Shown here: positions 1-8,655 of the stretch, one piece after another
Position numbering within the stretch: position 1 is the first letter of the stretch
Layout of the letters: each line of letters opens with the position of its first letter
Assembly (NCBI GenBank): GCA_910587195.1
Contig: CAJUKL010000020.1
Span: 1 to 36,314, forward strand
From: an uncultured Clostridia bacterium
GTDB taxonomy: Bacteria; Bacillota; Clostridia; Lachnospirales; Anaerotignaceae
Length of the DNA stretch: 36,314 nucleotides
Direction: 5' to 3'
Made by a program: the position numbers and the translations under genes
Notes under the pieces: model-generated
Databases searched by the model: none
Seen by the model: the letters and a program-made list of their open reading frames with translations, nothing else
What the model was told of the DNA's origin: nothing

Positions 1-156
1 GAATCCTCTGTAGTAGGTTCTTCTGCTTCTACTTTGTCGGAATCTTCTGTAGTAGGTTCCTCTGCCTCTACTTTGTCGGAATCCTCTGCAGTAGGTTCTT
101 CTGCTTCTACTTTGTCGGAATCTTCTGTAGTAGGTTCTTCTGTTTCTGCTTTGTCA
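1..156. repeat. 39-bp tandem repeat, at least four units, in the SLH gene
   Basis: Four consecutive 39-bp units (1-39, 40-78, 79-117, 118-156) differ at only a few positions. Each encodes 13 residues on the minus strand, DKVEAEEPTTEDS. The array continues past the left edge, so the true copy number is unknown. A unit length divisible by three keeps the frame if copies are gained or lost. Confidence 0.95.
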
Positions 157-3100
157 ACACTGGTTGTAGTAGGTGCTGCCATTCTGAACATGGCTGGCTC
201 TGCTGCAATACTTGCTGTGGCTACACCAGCTGTTTGATAATCATCACCAATTACAAATTTAGCTGTTAAAACCTGAGAATCAGCTGTTGTTATAGTAATT
301 GTATGCTCTCCTGGTTCTATGCGCATAGTACGGTCATTAAAATTCAAGCGTATGCCTTCATATATTGTAAATTCATATCCTTCTTCATCTGTAATTGTCT
401 CTGAATCACCATATGGTTCTAACATAAATGATGGTCTTCCTGTTAAACCTGAAATTTGAATACGATTATCAGAGGTACTAACATCATATCCAGGCTCTAT
501 TTTCTTACTAAATGTTACATAAATAAGTTGTTGTCCATAATAATCATTATATTCTACTTCAACATTTGTAATTTTTAATTTATCAGGGTCATTTGGTTCA
601 TTTGTAACAAAATCATAATTTCCAACTTTTTTATCACAGAAAGAAAGATATGCTTGATGTACACCCTCTTCATTTTCTAACGCAAAGCAAAATCTTTGGT
701 CTTCTATTGCTGCAACATTTTCAAATAAGTTCATACCTGCATTTAATCTTTCTCTTGTACCATTTGCATAAACATCATCTGCGCTTTTTGATGTTGTATT
801 GTCTGTAAAATCATAAGCATTATCTGGATAGAATTTATAATAAATATATCCTTCTCTGTTACCATGATTATTGATAGAAACATTGACAGTAGTATCATTA
901 ACACGTTCAATCGTAACATCAAGGTTAGGAGAAACATCTGGTAAACGTGTATCAAAACGGAAGTCTTTTTCTGAAGTTGTTCCATCTGCAAATGTTGCAT
1001 GCATTGTAAGAGTATTTCCATCGTTTGGTATATAATTTGCCATCATATATACATTATATGTTGCATTATCTACTTTAGCTACTCTGCCTAAATGTAAATT
1101 ACTTTGTTGAGGGCAGGTCAATTCAAAATTTTCTAATACTAATTCTTCTGCTACATCTTGGTCAAATGTTACAGTAAACCAATATTTTTCTTCCCATAGA
1201 CCGCCTTTTTCATTATAATTTACTTTTATATCTTCAATTTGATATTTTCCTTCTACTACTGGTGGAAGAGTTTCTGCACTAATGTCAACTTGTTTTACAG
1301 GTGTTACTCTATCTTGTGAATCTTTTCCTACAAAGTATATTGTATAAGCTGTACCCGCTTTTAATCCGGTTATCTCTACTTCGTTTAATGTTCCTTTCAT
1401 TTCTACTTCTGTTCCAGATTCTATTAACTCTTCTTCTGTTGGTTCTCCAGAAGCTTCCGCTAAAACAGCAGTATTTTCATCAACATATGCCGCTAAAACA
1501 GCTTCTTTTGCTACAACCATATAATGTAGGGTACCTGAACTGTCAGAAAGATATTGAAATTTTGCAGTAGTATCACTAATTCTTTTTGTTTTTGCATCTT
1601 TTAATTCAGCACAATCTGACCTTACTGTAAAATGTTTTTCAATTACTTTTCCATCTATGGTTACTTGTACATTGTATGTGTTGTCATTATAATATGTTGT
1701 TGTCAAAGTATAAACTTTGTTATCTGTTGTTTTCGCATCTATAATTGTCATATTTTTGCCAGCGCCAGTACATTCAATGTAAAAATCATCTACTGTTAAA
1801 GGTTGTTCTGTTGCTTTATTTAATGTAATTTTTACACTACCACTGCTGTAAGTTGTACTATATTCCACAGAACTGATAGAAAATTCAGTAGGTTGAATTG
1901 GTTCTGTTGGTTTTTCCGGTTCCGTTGGTTTTTCCGGTTCCGTTGGTTTTTCCGGTTCCGTTGGCTTTTCCGGTTCTGTTGGTTTTTCTGGCTCTGTTGG
2001 CTTTTCTGGCTCTGTTGGTGGTGGAGTTGGTTTTGGTTCTTCTGGTTCACTTGGATTGCTTGGTTTATTTGGAGTAGTTGGTGGAGTTACAACAGGTCTT
2101 TTATTGCTGCTACTAGATGAGCTAGTATTTTTACCTGATGAAGAAGTTTGGGAAGAATTACCACCAGAAATTACTTTGTCACCAACATTTGCAGAAGATA
2201 CATTGCTAGAAATGGATACATTGGAATTTGGTGTTTCGATAGAAACATTTTCAGCGGAAACCTGCACATTTTCCACAGAGCCACTACCAGTTATCATTGT
2301 ATCTTTTGCTGTTTCTGTAATAGTAACATTTTTAATGGTGCCTTCTGTTTGTAAATTTGCTTTTGCTGCCACTTTTACATTTTCAACATTTCCCCGTACT
2401 GTAAGTTCAACCGGGGAAGAAACGGTAACACTTTTAAAAGTTCCCTCTAAAATGGAAGTTGTTTTTACATCTGTTGTTTCAACTGTACTTCCTTGTGTTA
2501 AAATTCTAACAGGTGCAGATTTTTTCTCTACAGAAAGACCTTTTACTTTGGAATTGTGTAATTTTACAGTGTGGATACCACCGCCTCGAACAATTAGTGT
2601 ACCTTTAACAGTAACATTGTTTAATTCAACATCACCTTCGCCAATACCTTCCGCTAAAATCAAGTCGCTATCAATGACACTATTTTCTAATTTGACATCT
2701 GGTGTATTGATAATAACATCTTTTCCATCACTAGAATTATCTTCTTCTGGTGCTATAGTATCTTCTGTTATCAAATCATCAATGGAGTCATCTAACAAAG
2801 TTGCGACTTGTGCACGGGAAATTGGTTCATCAGGGCGAAATTCCTTGTCAAAAAAGTCTTTATTGAGATACCCTTTTTGACTCATGCCTAAAACATATCC
2901 TTTTGCCCAATCTGCAATTTGTGCATCATCTTCGAAGTTTGTTTTTCCTTCTTCTACAGGTGTAATACCTAATGCTTTTGCTAACGTTACAACTGCTTCT
3001 TGACGAGTCATGTCATCTGTTGGTCTAGCAAGATTATCGTCTGTTGCCACAAAAGTGCCAGCTTTTACAGCCTTCAAAATAGATTCTGTGTAAAAATCTT

Positions 3101-3374
3101 CTTCTTTCAAGTCTGTAAAGGTATTTTCTTGCATTTCGGTGTAATCCATCATTTTATCAAGAATTACAGCCATTTCTCCTCTTGTTATCATTTCATCAGG
3201 ACGGAATAAATCATCATGATAGCCGGTGAGCACATTTTTATCACTCCAAGTTGTGATAGCACTCTCTGCCCAATGTCCTTGTGTGTCCTTGTAATTGCTT
3301 GCCCATACAATGTTTGAGGAGGCTAGCATTGCACTTAACAATATACAAGTTGCTCTTAATTTCTTCAAATTCAT
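1..3374 (-). CDS. SLH-domain surface protein, C-terminus beyond left edge
   Basis: Open from ATG 3374 to the window edge (1124 codons, no stop). AGGAG lies just upstream of the ATG. Residues 1-26 form a signal peptide (basic start, hydrophobic core, cleavage near VWAS). Three SLH domains follow (about 27-75, 83-135, 145-190), each with the GHWAE/DWAKGY and FRPDEPITR-type signature; these normally bind pyruvylated secondary cell-wall polymer. Next is a segment of short alternating hydrophobic strands (about 215-400), probably a beta-helix, then a Ser-rich stretch, a PTEPEK linker and several beta-sandwich-like segments. The visible end is an acidic 13-residue repeat (DKVEAEEPTTEDS). It is a cell-surface structural or adhesive protein; its ligand cannot be read from sequence. 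The frame is consistent across the whole stretch. It is an architectural relative of the SLH protein at 26912-30976. Confidence 0.9.
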   Translation of the reverse strand, partial: MNLKKLRATCILLSAMLASSNIVWASNYKDTQGHWAESAITTWSDKNVLTGYHDDLFRPDEMITRGEMAVILDKMMDYTEMQENTFTDLKEEDFYTESILKAVKAGTFVATDDNLARPTDDMTRQEAVVTLAKALGITPVEEGKTNFEDDAQIADWAKGYVLGMSQKGYLNKDFFDKEFRPDEPISRAQVATLLDDSIDDLITEDTIAPEEDNSSDGKDVIINTPDVKLENSVIDSDLILAEGIGEGDVELNNVTVKGTLIVRGGGIHTVKLHNSKVKGLSVEKKSAPVRILTQGSTVETTDVKTTSILEGTFKSVTVSSPVELTVRGNVENVKVAAKANLQTEGTIKNVTITETAKDTMITGSGSVENVQVSAENVSIETPNSNVSISSNVSSANVGDKVISGGNSSQTSSSGKNTSSSSSSNKRPVVTPPTTPNKPSNPSEPEEPKPTPPPTEPEKPTEPEKPTEPEKPTEPEKPTEPEKPTEPEKPTEPIQPTEFSISSVEYSTTYSSGSVKITLNKATEQPLTVDDFYIECTGAGKNMTIIDAKTTDNKVYTLTTTYYNDNTYNVQVTIDGKVIEKHFTVRSDCAELKDAKTKRISDTTAKFQYLSDSSGTLHYMVVAKEAVLAAYVDENTAVLAEASGEPTEEELIESGTEVEMKGTLNEVEITGLKAGTAYTIYFVGKDSQDRVTPVKQVDISAETLPPVVEGKYQIEDIKVNYNEKGGLWEEKYWFTVTFDQDVAEELVLENFELTCPQQSNLHLGRVAKVDNATYNVYMMANYIPNDGNTLTMHATFADGTTSEKDFRFDTRLPDVSPNLDVTIERVNDTTVNVSINNHGNREGYIYYKFYPDNAYDFTDNTTSKSADDVYANGTRERLNAGMNLFENVAAIEDQRFCFALENEEGVHQAYLSFCDKKVGNYDFVTNEPNDPDKLKITNVEVEYNDYYGQQLIYVTFSKKIEPGYDVSTSDNRIQISGLTGRPSFMLEPYGDSETITDEEGYEFTIYEGIRLNFNDRTMRIEPGEHTITITTADSQVLTAKFVIGDDYQTAGVATASIAAEPAMFRMAAPTTTSVDKAETEEPTTEDSDKVEAEEPTAEDSDKVEAEEPTTEDSDKVEAEEPTTED
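1900..2007. repeat. 18-bp tandem repeat encoding a PTEPEK linker
   Basis: Six 18-bp units (GGTTCYGTTGGTTTTTCC type) plus a partial one encode (EKPTEP)n on the minus strand. This is an extended Pro/Glu-rich wall-spanning linker between the beta-helix-like and C-terminal parts of the SLH protein. Confidence 0.9.
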
Positions 3375-3391
3375 CTCTCCTTTTTTGTGTG

Positions 3392-3435
3392 CAATTATAT
3401 ATATATAATTGAAACAGGGCATTATGCCCTGTTTC
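3392..3435 (-). promoter_or_regulatory. Two adjacent palindromes in the leader of the SLH gene
   Basis: 3411-3435 is a perfect 10-bp inverted repeat (GAAACAGGGC / GCCCTGTTTC) with a 5-nt loop. 3392-3411 is an AT-only palindrome directly beside it. Both lie about 18 to 61 nt upstream of the SLH start codon and downstream of apbE on the same strand. No T-tract follows, so a stabilising 5'-UTR hairpin or protein-binding site is as likely as a terminator for apbE. The rest of 3436-3671 is AT-rich with no gene or clear promoter that I can see. Confidence 0.55.
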
Positions 3436-3671
3436 ATTGTTGTATCATTCATAAAAAATCTTGTATATTGATATGTAATTAGTATAGTACAAATATATTG
3501 ACAAAACGAATGAGAAAAATACAGTTTGCCCCTTTTTCTTATTCTACAATAATTTCCTCCTAATTTCAAGAAAAATATAACAATTTTATAAATATTACTT
3601 TGTTTTCCTAAAAAAATTATTTATTTATGACATAAAAAGCACTTTATTTTATTAATGATGCATAAAAAATA

Positions 3672-4688
3672 CTACTTTTCTATGATATGAAGTGTGTACT
3701 CAGATTGTTCCAATGCAAAAGCGTCTGCAATGTCTTGCGTCACATAAATCTCTTTTTTATCTGTAATAAAAATAGCAGAAAAATCATCTGATTTTTTCCA
3801 TAAATCGCTGCTTTTTTCCATTCCCATTATCATAAAAGAAGTAGAAAGTGCATCAGCCATAGTTCCATTTTTGCTTATAATGGTAACAGAAAGCAAACCC
3901 GTTTCTGCTGGTCTTCCCGTTTTGCTGTCAATGATATGATGATAACGTTTGTCATCCTGCTCAAAAAAACGCTGATATACACCTGATGTAATGACAGAAC
4001 AATCTTCTACACTTAAAATACCAGCTAGTTTTTCTTCCTCTAAAGGGTCTTGGATTCCAATTTGCCATTTTTTATGATTTTCTTTTTTTCCAATCACAGA
4101 AACATTCCCGCCCAAATTAAGAACAGCGGAAGTGATTCCCTCTTGTTTTAATATTTCATTGATTTTATCAGAAGCATAACCTTTTGCAATTCCTCCTAAA
4201 TCAATCGCCATGCCTTGTTGTTCCAGCAAAACAGTATTATTTTCCATGTGTATCTTATCATTATTTACAAGCTGTAACTTTTGCTGTAACTCCTCTGTAG
4301 AAGGTACCTTTTTCACTTCTTCTGTAAATCCCCATGCTTTTACAACTGGTGCAATCGTAATATCAAATGCGCCATCTGTTTTTTGATAAAATTCTTTTGC
4401 TTTTTGTATTAAATAAAAACTATCCTCTGACACAGGTATTGCTGATTGTCCTGCATTTTTGTTAATTTGCGCTATTTCACTTTGCTCTAAAGTAGTTGAA
4501 AATAATTTTTCTAATTGATTGATTTCTTTTTCTGCTTTTAAAAGGGCTTCTCTCCCATTTTCTCCACTTGCTTTTAAATCAATAAAAGTATCCATAGCAA
4601 ATAGTTGTATTTCTTCCATTTTTTGCTGCCTTTGACAACCACAAAATAAAGTGCAAATAAAGATTAAAATAAAAATATATTTTTTCAT
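3672..4688 (-). CDS. apbE: FAD:protein FMN transferase (ApbE family lipoprotein)
   Basis: 338 residues, usual family length. The N-terminus is a lipoprotein signal (hydrophobic residues 4-15, then FCGC with Cys18 as the probable lipidated residue), so the enzyme sits on the outer face of the membrane. Family signatures are present: MDTFIDLKA near the start, DLGGIAKGYASDKI in the middle (flavin-binding loop), and TSGVYQRFF...YHHIIDSKTGRPA. ApbE enzymes transfer FMN from FAD to a Ser/Thr of extracytoplasmic redox proteins such as RnfG/RnfD or Nqr subunits. No such target gene is in this window, so the acceptor is unknown. The start is supported by AGGAG 8 nt upstream. It follows the lysA-like gene after a terminator and is probably a separate transcript. 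Confidence 0.93.
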   Translation of the reverse strand: MKKYIFILIFICTLFCGCQRQQKMEEIQLFAMDTFIDLKASGENGREALLKAEKEINQLEKLFSTTLEQSEIAQINKNAGQSAIPVSEDSFYLIQKAKEFYQKTDGAFDITIAPVVKAWGFTEEVKKVPSTEELQQKLQLVNNDKIHMENNTVLLEQQGMAIDLGGIAKGYASDKINEILKQEGITSAVLNLGGNVSVIGKKENHKKWQIGIQDPLEEEKLAGILSVEDCSVITSGVYQRFFEQDDKRYHHIIDSKTGRPAETGLLSVTIISKNGTMADALSTSFMIMGMEKSSDLWKKSDDFSAIFITDKKEIYVTQDIADAFALEQSEYTLHIIEK

Positions 4689-4707
4689 AAAAATACTCCT
4701 TTAAAAG

Positions 4708-4735
4708 AAGCTTCCTTCTAAAAAGAAAGAAGCTT
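4708..4735 (-). terminator. Intrinsic terminator after the lysA-like gene
   Basis: A 12-bp stem (AAGCTTCTTTCT with AGAAGGAAGCTT on the minus strand, one G-T pair) with a 4-nt loop. It is followed by a short TCTTTT tract and sits 39 nt past the stop at 4774. Confidence 0.75.
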
Positions 4736-4773
4736 TTTCTATTTCATTTATAAAAAAAGGGTTAGTCAAAGTT

Positions 4774-6033
4774 TTAAGATTTTGGAAATAAATTTGTAAA
4801 GTCAAAAGTTGCAAAATAATCTTGTGGTGTTTCTGCCCTTCTAATTAACTGGCTTGTCCCATCTTCTTTTAAAAGCACTTCCGCAGAGCGCAATTTTCCA
4901 TTATAATTATATCCCATTGAAAAACCATGCGCACCTGTATCATGAATAACTAAAATATCTCCAATATCAATTTTAGGAAGCATACGGTCAATAGCAAATT
5001 TATCATTATTTTCACAAAGTCCACCAGTAACATCATATTTATAACGACATTCTGCCGTTTCTTTTCCTAAAACAGTAATATGATGATAAGAGCCATACAT
5101 TGCTGGACGCATTAAATTTGCAGCACAAGCATCTAAACCAATATATTCTTTATAAGTATGTTTTTCATGGATTGCTTTCGATACAAGACAACCATAAGGT
5201 GCTAGCATAAAACGTCCCATTTCTGTAAAAATAGCAACATTTCCCATTCCTGCTGGTACTAAAATTTCTTCAAAGGCTTTTCTAACGCCCTCCCCTATTG
5301 CCATAATATCATTTGGTTCTTGGTCTGGGGTATATGGTACGCCAACACCACCAGACAAATTGATAAATTGAATATCTGCACCTGTTTCCTCTTTTAATTC
5401 CACAGCAGTTTGAAATAATATTTTTGCTAATTCTGGATAGTATTCATTTGCCACAGTATTACTTGCTAAAAAGGCATGGATTCCAAAATGTTTTGCACCT
5501 TTTTCCATCAGTTTTAAAAATCCTTTTGTCATCTGTTCTCTTGTAAAACCATATTTAGATTCACCAGGTGTGTCCATAATGTCATTATTAATTTGAAATA
5601 AACCACCTGGGTTAAAACGGCAGGAAATAGTTTCTGGAATTCCTACCAATTTTTCTAAAAAATCAATGTGTGTAAAATCATCTAAATTGATAATTGCGCC
5701 TAATTTATTTGCTAATATAAAATCTTCTTCTGGTGTCACATTAGAAGAAAACATAATTTCAGAACCAGTAATGCCTACTGCTTCTGATAAAAGTAGTTCT
5801 GTATAAGAAGAACAATCTGCTCCACAGCCTTCTTCTTTTAAAATTTGAAGAATGGCAGGCGTTGGTGTTGCTTTAACTGCAAAATATTCTTTAAATCCTT
5901 TATTCCAAGCAAAGGCTTTTTTTACTTTTCGGGCATTTTCTCGGATTCCTTTTTCATCATAAAGATGAAAGGGAGTAGGATATTGTTTTATCAAATCTTC
6001 TGCTTGCTGTTTTGTAATAAAAGGTTTTTTCAT
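4774..6033 (-). CDS. lysA: Diaminopimelate decarboxylase-type PLP enzyme (divergent LysA)
   Basis: 419 residues with a fold-type III PLP decarboxylase layout: an alanine-racemase-like barrel, then a beta domain. Lys54 in YFAVKATPTP is the expected PLP Schiff-base lysine. GGLCENN (Cys340) matches the catalytic Cys-Glu loop of LysA. NLSGGVGVPY (about 225-234) matches the PLP-phosphate glycine loop. The usual reaction is meso-diaminopimelate to L-lysine plus CO2. Two signatures are unusual: the classical HxHxGSQ is GIHAFLASN (about 184-192), and EPGR is EMGR (271-274). This is therefore a divergent branch and a related substrate cannot be excluded. GAGGG lies about 9 nt before ATG 6033. Confidence 0.8.
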   Translation of the reverse strand: MKKPFITKQQAEDLIKQYPTPFHLYDEKGIRENARKVKKAFAWNKGFKEYFAVKATPTPAILQILKEEGCGADCSSYTELLLSEAVGITGSEIMFSSNVTPEEDFILANKLGAIINLDDFTHIDFLEKLVGIPETISCRFNPGGLFQINNDIMDTPGESKYGFTREQMTKGFLKLMEKGAKHFGIHAFLASNTVANEYYPELAKILFQTAVELKEETGADIQFINLSGGVGVPYTPDQEPNDIMAIGEGVRKAFEEILVPAGMGNVAIFTEMGRFMLAPYGCLVSKAIHEKHTYKEYIGLDACAANLMRPAMYGSYHHITVLGKETAECRYKYDVTGGLCENNDKFAIDRMLPKIDIGDILVIHDTGAHGFSMGYNYNGKLRSAEVLLKEDGTSQLIRRAETPQDYFATFDFTNLFPKS

Positions 6034-6073
6034 TGTTTTATTCCCTCACTCTTAATATATTTCCTAAAATAAA

Positions 6074-6102
6074 ATTATAACAAAACTTTTTTTTGTTTGC
6101 AA
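6074..6102 (-). promoter_or_regulatory. Sigma-A promoter for the lysA-like gene
   Basis: On the minus strand TTGCAA is followed after 17 nt by TATAAT, preceded by TG one base upstream (extended -10). The predicted transcript start near 6067 leaves only about 34 nt of leader, too short for a lysine riboswitch. Confidence 0.75.
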
Positions 6103-6113
6103 TCAAAAAGTTA

Positions 6114-6142
6114 TTTTCATTCTGATATTGCTGGGATATAAT
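6114..6142 (+). promoter_or_regulatory. Sigma-A promoter for the histidine kinase gene
   Basis: TTTTCA, 17 nt, TATAAT on the plus strand, divergent from the lysA-like promoter. The leader is about 20 nt with an AAGGGGG ribosome site before ATG 6168. Confidence 0.65.
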
Positions 6143-6167
6143 AAAAGAAACAAGGGGGCTATATTCA

Positions 6168-7685
6168 ATGAATAAAAATAATGCAAAAATTAAATTTTTG
6201 CTTTCTGATTTTTTAAAAACAATTTGTATTTTTTTTATTGCGACACTTCTTGCTTTTATATTGGTTCGGGTTTCTGCACTTTATGATAATATTTTTAGTG
6301 TTTATATTCTTGCTGTTGCTTTAATTTCTGTTGTAACGTCTGGTTATAAATGGGGTATTTTTTCCTCTGTTTTAGGAATATTTAGTGTCAATTATTTTTT
6401 TACCTATCCTTATTATGCCATTAATTTTGTATTGGCAGGTTATCCGCTTGCCTTTTTAAGTATGTTGGTTATTTCCTCTATTATCAGCACCTTAACTGTA
6501 AAAATTAAAAAGCAAGCACTTTTGTTTGCCAAACGAGAAAAACAAGCAGAAGCGTTACACGATATGACTAAAAGGCTTTTAACAGCAACCGGTATGGACA
6601 ACATCCGAACCTTAGCATTAGATTACTTTAGCAGTTCTTATGATTGCAGTGCTATTATTTATTTTGGAAATCCTTTAGAGGAACAAAATTATGATATGAA
6701 ACTGCTGTCATCAAAACATGAGGATATACTAAAACAAACTACAGAGCAAAATGTTGCCCAATATTGTTATACTTCTTCCACTATTGTAGGAGCAGAAACA
6801 AATTGTCATGCAGAAGCCAAAGGAACTTACTTCCCTATTTATACAGAAAATTGTGTTTTAGGTGTTGTTGGTCTTTTATCCGAAAAAGAACACCTTTCAG
6901 AAACATTAGACTTTTTAGGCATTATGACATCACAACTGATACTAGCGATTGAAAGACAAAATCTTTTTGAAAAACAGCAAAAAATATTAGTAGAAACAGA
7001 AAAAGAAAAAATGAAAAGTAATTTATTACGTGCCGTTTCTCATGATTTAAGAACGCCGCTCACTTGTATTGTACTTTCTGCAACAACGCTTTTAGAAAAC
7101 AATTTAGAAAAGCAAGAAGCACCAAAATTGCTAAATGATATTATACAAGATGCACAATGGTTAATACACATGGTTGAAAATCTTTTAATTGTTACACGCA
7201 TTAACAATGAGCATGCTATTATTAAAAAACAATATGAAGCAGTTGAAGAAATTATTGCAGCAACCATTTCCAAAATAAAAAAAAGATTTCCAGCCTGCCA
7301 AATCAAGGCTACTGTCCCAGATGAATTTATTATGATTCCAATGGACGCAACTTTAATTATGCAAGTTTTAATCAATTTATTAGAAAATGCAATTCGACAT
7401 TCTCAGAGCTCGGAAGCTATTTTATTAAATGTAATTTATACAGAACAAGAAGCTATTTTTTCTGTCAAAGATAAAGGAATTGGTTTAACAGAAACACAAA
7501 CCATTTTTGACGGAATACCAGTTGAAAAAACAGGAGATGCGATTCGTGGCATTGGAATTGGATTGTCTATTTGCAAATCCATTATTTTAGCGCACAATGG
7601 CAGTATTTCAGCCGAAAATAATAAAGATGGTGGTGCTACATTCCGCTTTACACTACCAAAAGGAGAAGATAATTATGGCAAGTAA
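6168..7685 (+). CDS. KdpD-like membrane sensor histidine kinase lacking the N-terminal KdpD domain
   Basis: 505 residues. Membrane segments lie at about 14-34, 42-60, 62-80 and 86-110, the DUF4118 four-helix module of KdpD. A GAF-like region follows (about 130-260), then the dimerisation/phosphoacceptor helix with His292 in AVSHDLRTPLT and a HATPase domain: N-box Asn407 (LLENAIRHS), G1 VKDKGIGLT, G2 GIGIGLSICKS. It starts directly with the membrane module; the 360-residue KdpD/UspA cytoplasmic sensor region of canonical KdpD is absent. It overlaps the response regulator by 11 nt, so the two are translationally coupled. No kdpFABC potassium-pump genes are in the window, so a potassium signal is only an analogy. 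GGGGG precedes the ATG by about 11 nt. Confidence 0.9.
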   Translation: MNKNNAKIKFLLSDFLKTICIFFIATLLAFILVRVSALYDNIFSVYILAVALISVVTSGYKWGIFSSVLGIFSVNYFFTYPYYAINFVLAGYPLAFLSMLVISSIISTLTVKIKKQALLFAKREKQAEALHDMTKRLLTATGMDNIRTLALDYFSSSYDCSAIIYFGNPLEEQNYDMKLLSSKHEDILKQTTEQNVAQYCYTSSTIVGAETNCHAEAKGTYFPIYTENCVLGVVGLLSEKEHLSETLDFLGIMTSQLILAIERQNLFEKQQKILVETEKEKMKSNLLRAVSHDLRTPLTCIVLSATTLLENNLEKQEAPKLLNDIIQDAQWLIHMVENLLIVTRINNEHAIIKKQYEAVEEIIAATISKIKKRFPACQIKATVPDEFIMIPMDATLIMQVLINLLENAIRHSQSSEAILLNVIYTEQEAIFSVKDKGIGLTETQTIFDGIPVEKTGDAIRGIGIGLSICKSIILAHNGSISAENNKDGGATFRFTLPKGEDNYGK

Positions 7686-8364
7686 ATTAAAAGTTTTAAT
7701 TATAGAAGATGAAATTGCAATCAGTAATTTTATGATTAGTACCTTAAAATCAAATGGTTATACAGCATTACGTTCTGCAAATGGAAAAGATGCCCTTCTA
7801 ATGATTGCTTCTCACTGTCCTGATGTGATATTATTAGACTTAGGACTTCCTGATATAGATGGCTTGGAAGTATTAAAAGAACTGCGGAAATGGTCTTGTA
7901 TTCCGGTTATTGTTGTTTCTGCCCGTGTCAATGAAGAAGAAAAGGTGGAGGCTCTGGACGCAGGCGCAGATGATTATATTACAAAGCCTTTTGGTACTTC
8001 CGAATTATTAGCAAGAATCCGGACAGCCATCCGCCACACTTCTAACAATACAATTTATAATGATAAATTTTCTGTCAAAGGACTTTCCATTGATTTTGGA
8101 AAACGCCTTGTTATTGTGGAAGGTAAAAAAGTACATTTGACACAAATTGAATTTAAAATTGTTTCTCTTTTGGCAAAAAGTCAAGGTAGAGTTTTAACCT
8201 ATGACCAAATTATTGCAGAACTTTGGGGCCCTTATGCCATCAAAGATAATCAAATTTTAAGGGTAAATATGGCAAACATTCGAAGGAAAATAGAAAAAAA
8301 TCCTGCGGAACCCCAATATATTTTTACAGAAGTTGGTGTTGGCTATCGTATGATAGATGAGTAA
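7675..8364 (+). CDS. OmpR/KdpE-type response regulator
   Basis: 229 residues from ATG 7675. That ATG overlaps the kinase stop and is preceded by AAGGAGAAG; a longer reading from 7597 would only add kinase-coding sequence in another frame. The receiver has the acidic pair ED (11-12), phosphoacceptor Asp55 (VILLDLGLPD), a switch Ser near 82 and Lys104 in YITKPFG. The C-terminal winged helix shows LTQIEFKIVSLLAKSQGRVLT and the LRVNMANIRRKIE recognition region. It is the cognate partner of the upstream kinase; targets may include the three small genes just downstream, which is inference from proximity. Confidence 0.93.
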   Translation: MASKLKVLIIEDEIAISNFMISTLKSNGYTALRSANGKDALLMIASHCPDVILLDLGLPDIDGLEVLKELRKWSCIPVIVVSARVNEEEKVEALDAGADDYITKPFGTSELLARIRTAIRHTSNNTIYNDKFSVKGLSIDFGKRLVIVEGKKVHLTQIEFKIVSLLAKSQGRVLTYDQIIAELWGPYAIKDNQILRVNMANIRRKIEKNPAEPQYIFTEVGVGYRMIDE

Positions 8365-8382
8365 ATAAAAGAGGTGATAAAT

Positions 8383-8655
8383 TTGTGGGGAAAAGGGAAA
8401 GATTCTGACTATTGGAGCATGGCAATACAAATCTTACAAGAAAATCAATATGATGTTTTTATGTGTCCCTATGATAATGGTAATATTTATTGGGAAGCAA
8501 GAAAATATATTGATGAAAAGCACACAATTTATAACAGACTTATATCAGATAATATATTAGCAGTAGTAGGTTTAATGCAAATATTACCTGATTGGGCATC
8601 TGGTAAAGAATTGGAAGAAGATTACTATAAAAAGATTTATGAAGAAAGTAGATAA
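8383..8655 (+). CDS. Small protein of unknown function, paralog 1 of 3
   Basis: About 90 residues, not recognised. The start is chosen as TTG 8383, because AGAGGTGAT at 8370-8378 is an excellent ribosome site with 6 nt spacing; GTG 8374 lies inside that site. No signal peptide or membrane segment. It shares a pattern with the next two genes: an N-terminal helix (YWSMAIQIL), GY/QYDVF, an aromatic-rich middle, and a C-terminal LAVVGLMQILPDW segment that aligns with RLLGLLTIIEKY and RLIGVITLLKEY. This copy is the most diverged (it lacks the AxKDGxxY motif). It begins 18 nt after the response regulator stop, so it is probably co-transcribed. Confidence 0.7.
   Translation: MWGKGKDSDYWSMAIQILQENQYDVFMCPYDNGNIYWEARKYIDEKHTIYNRLISDNILAVVGLMQILPDWASGKELEEDYYKKIYEESR

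Noticed and set aside
1..156. Tandem repeat array considered as CRISPR
   Set aside because: The 39-bp units are contiguous with no spacers and translate in frame into a regular peptide. The intergenic repeats at 31165-31870 also lack unique equal-length spacers.
2056..2880. 274-codon open frame on the plus strand opposite the first SLH gene
   Set aside because: No ribosome site, composition is the mirror of low-complexity surface-protein coding, and the minus frame continues unbroken from SLH signature domains. The same applies to plus-strand frames inside 27469-30164 opposite the second SLH gene.
6034..6167. Lysine riboswitch before the lysA-like gene
   Set aside because: The promoter at 6074-6102 leaves about 34 nt of leader, far too short for an L-box aptamer of about 170 nt.
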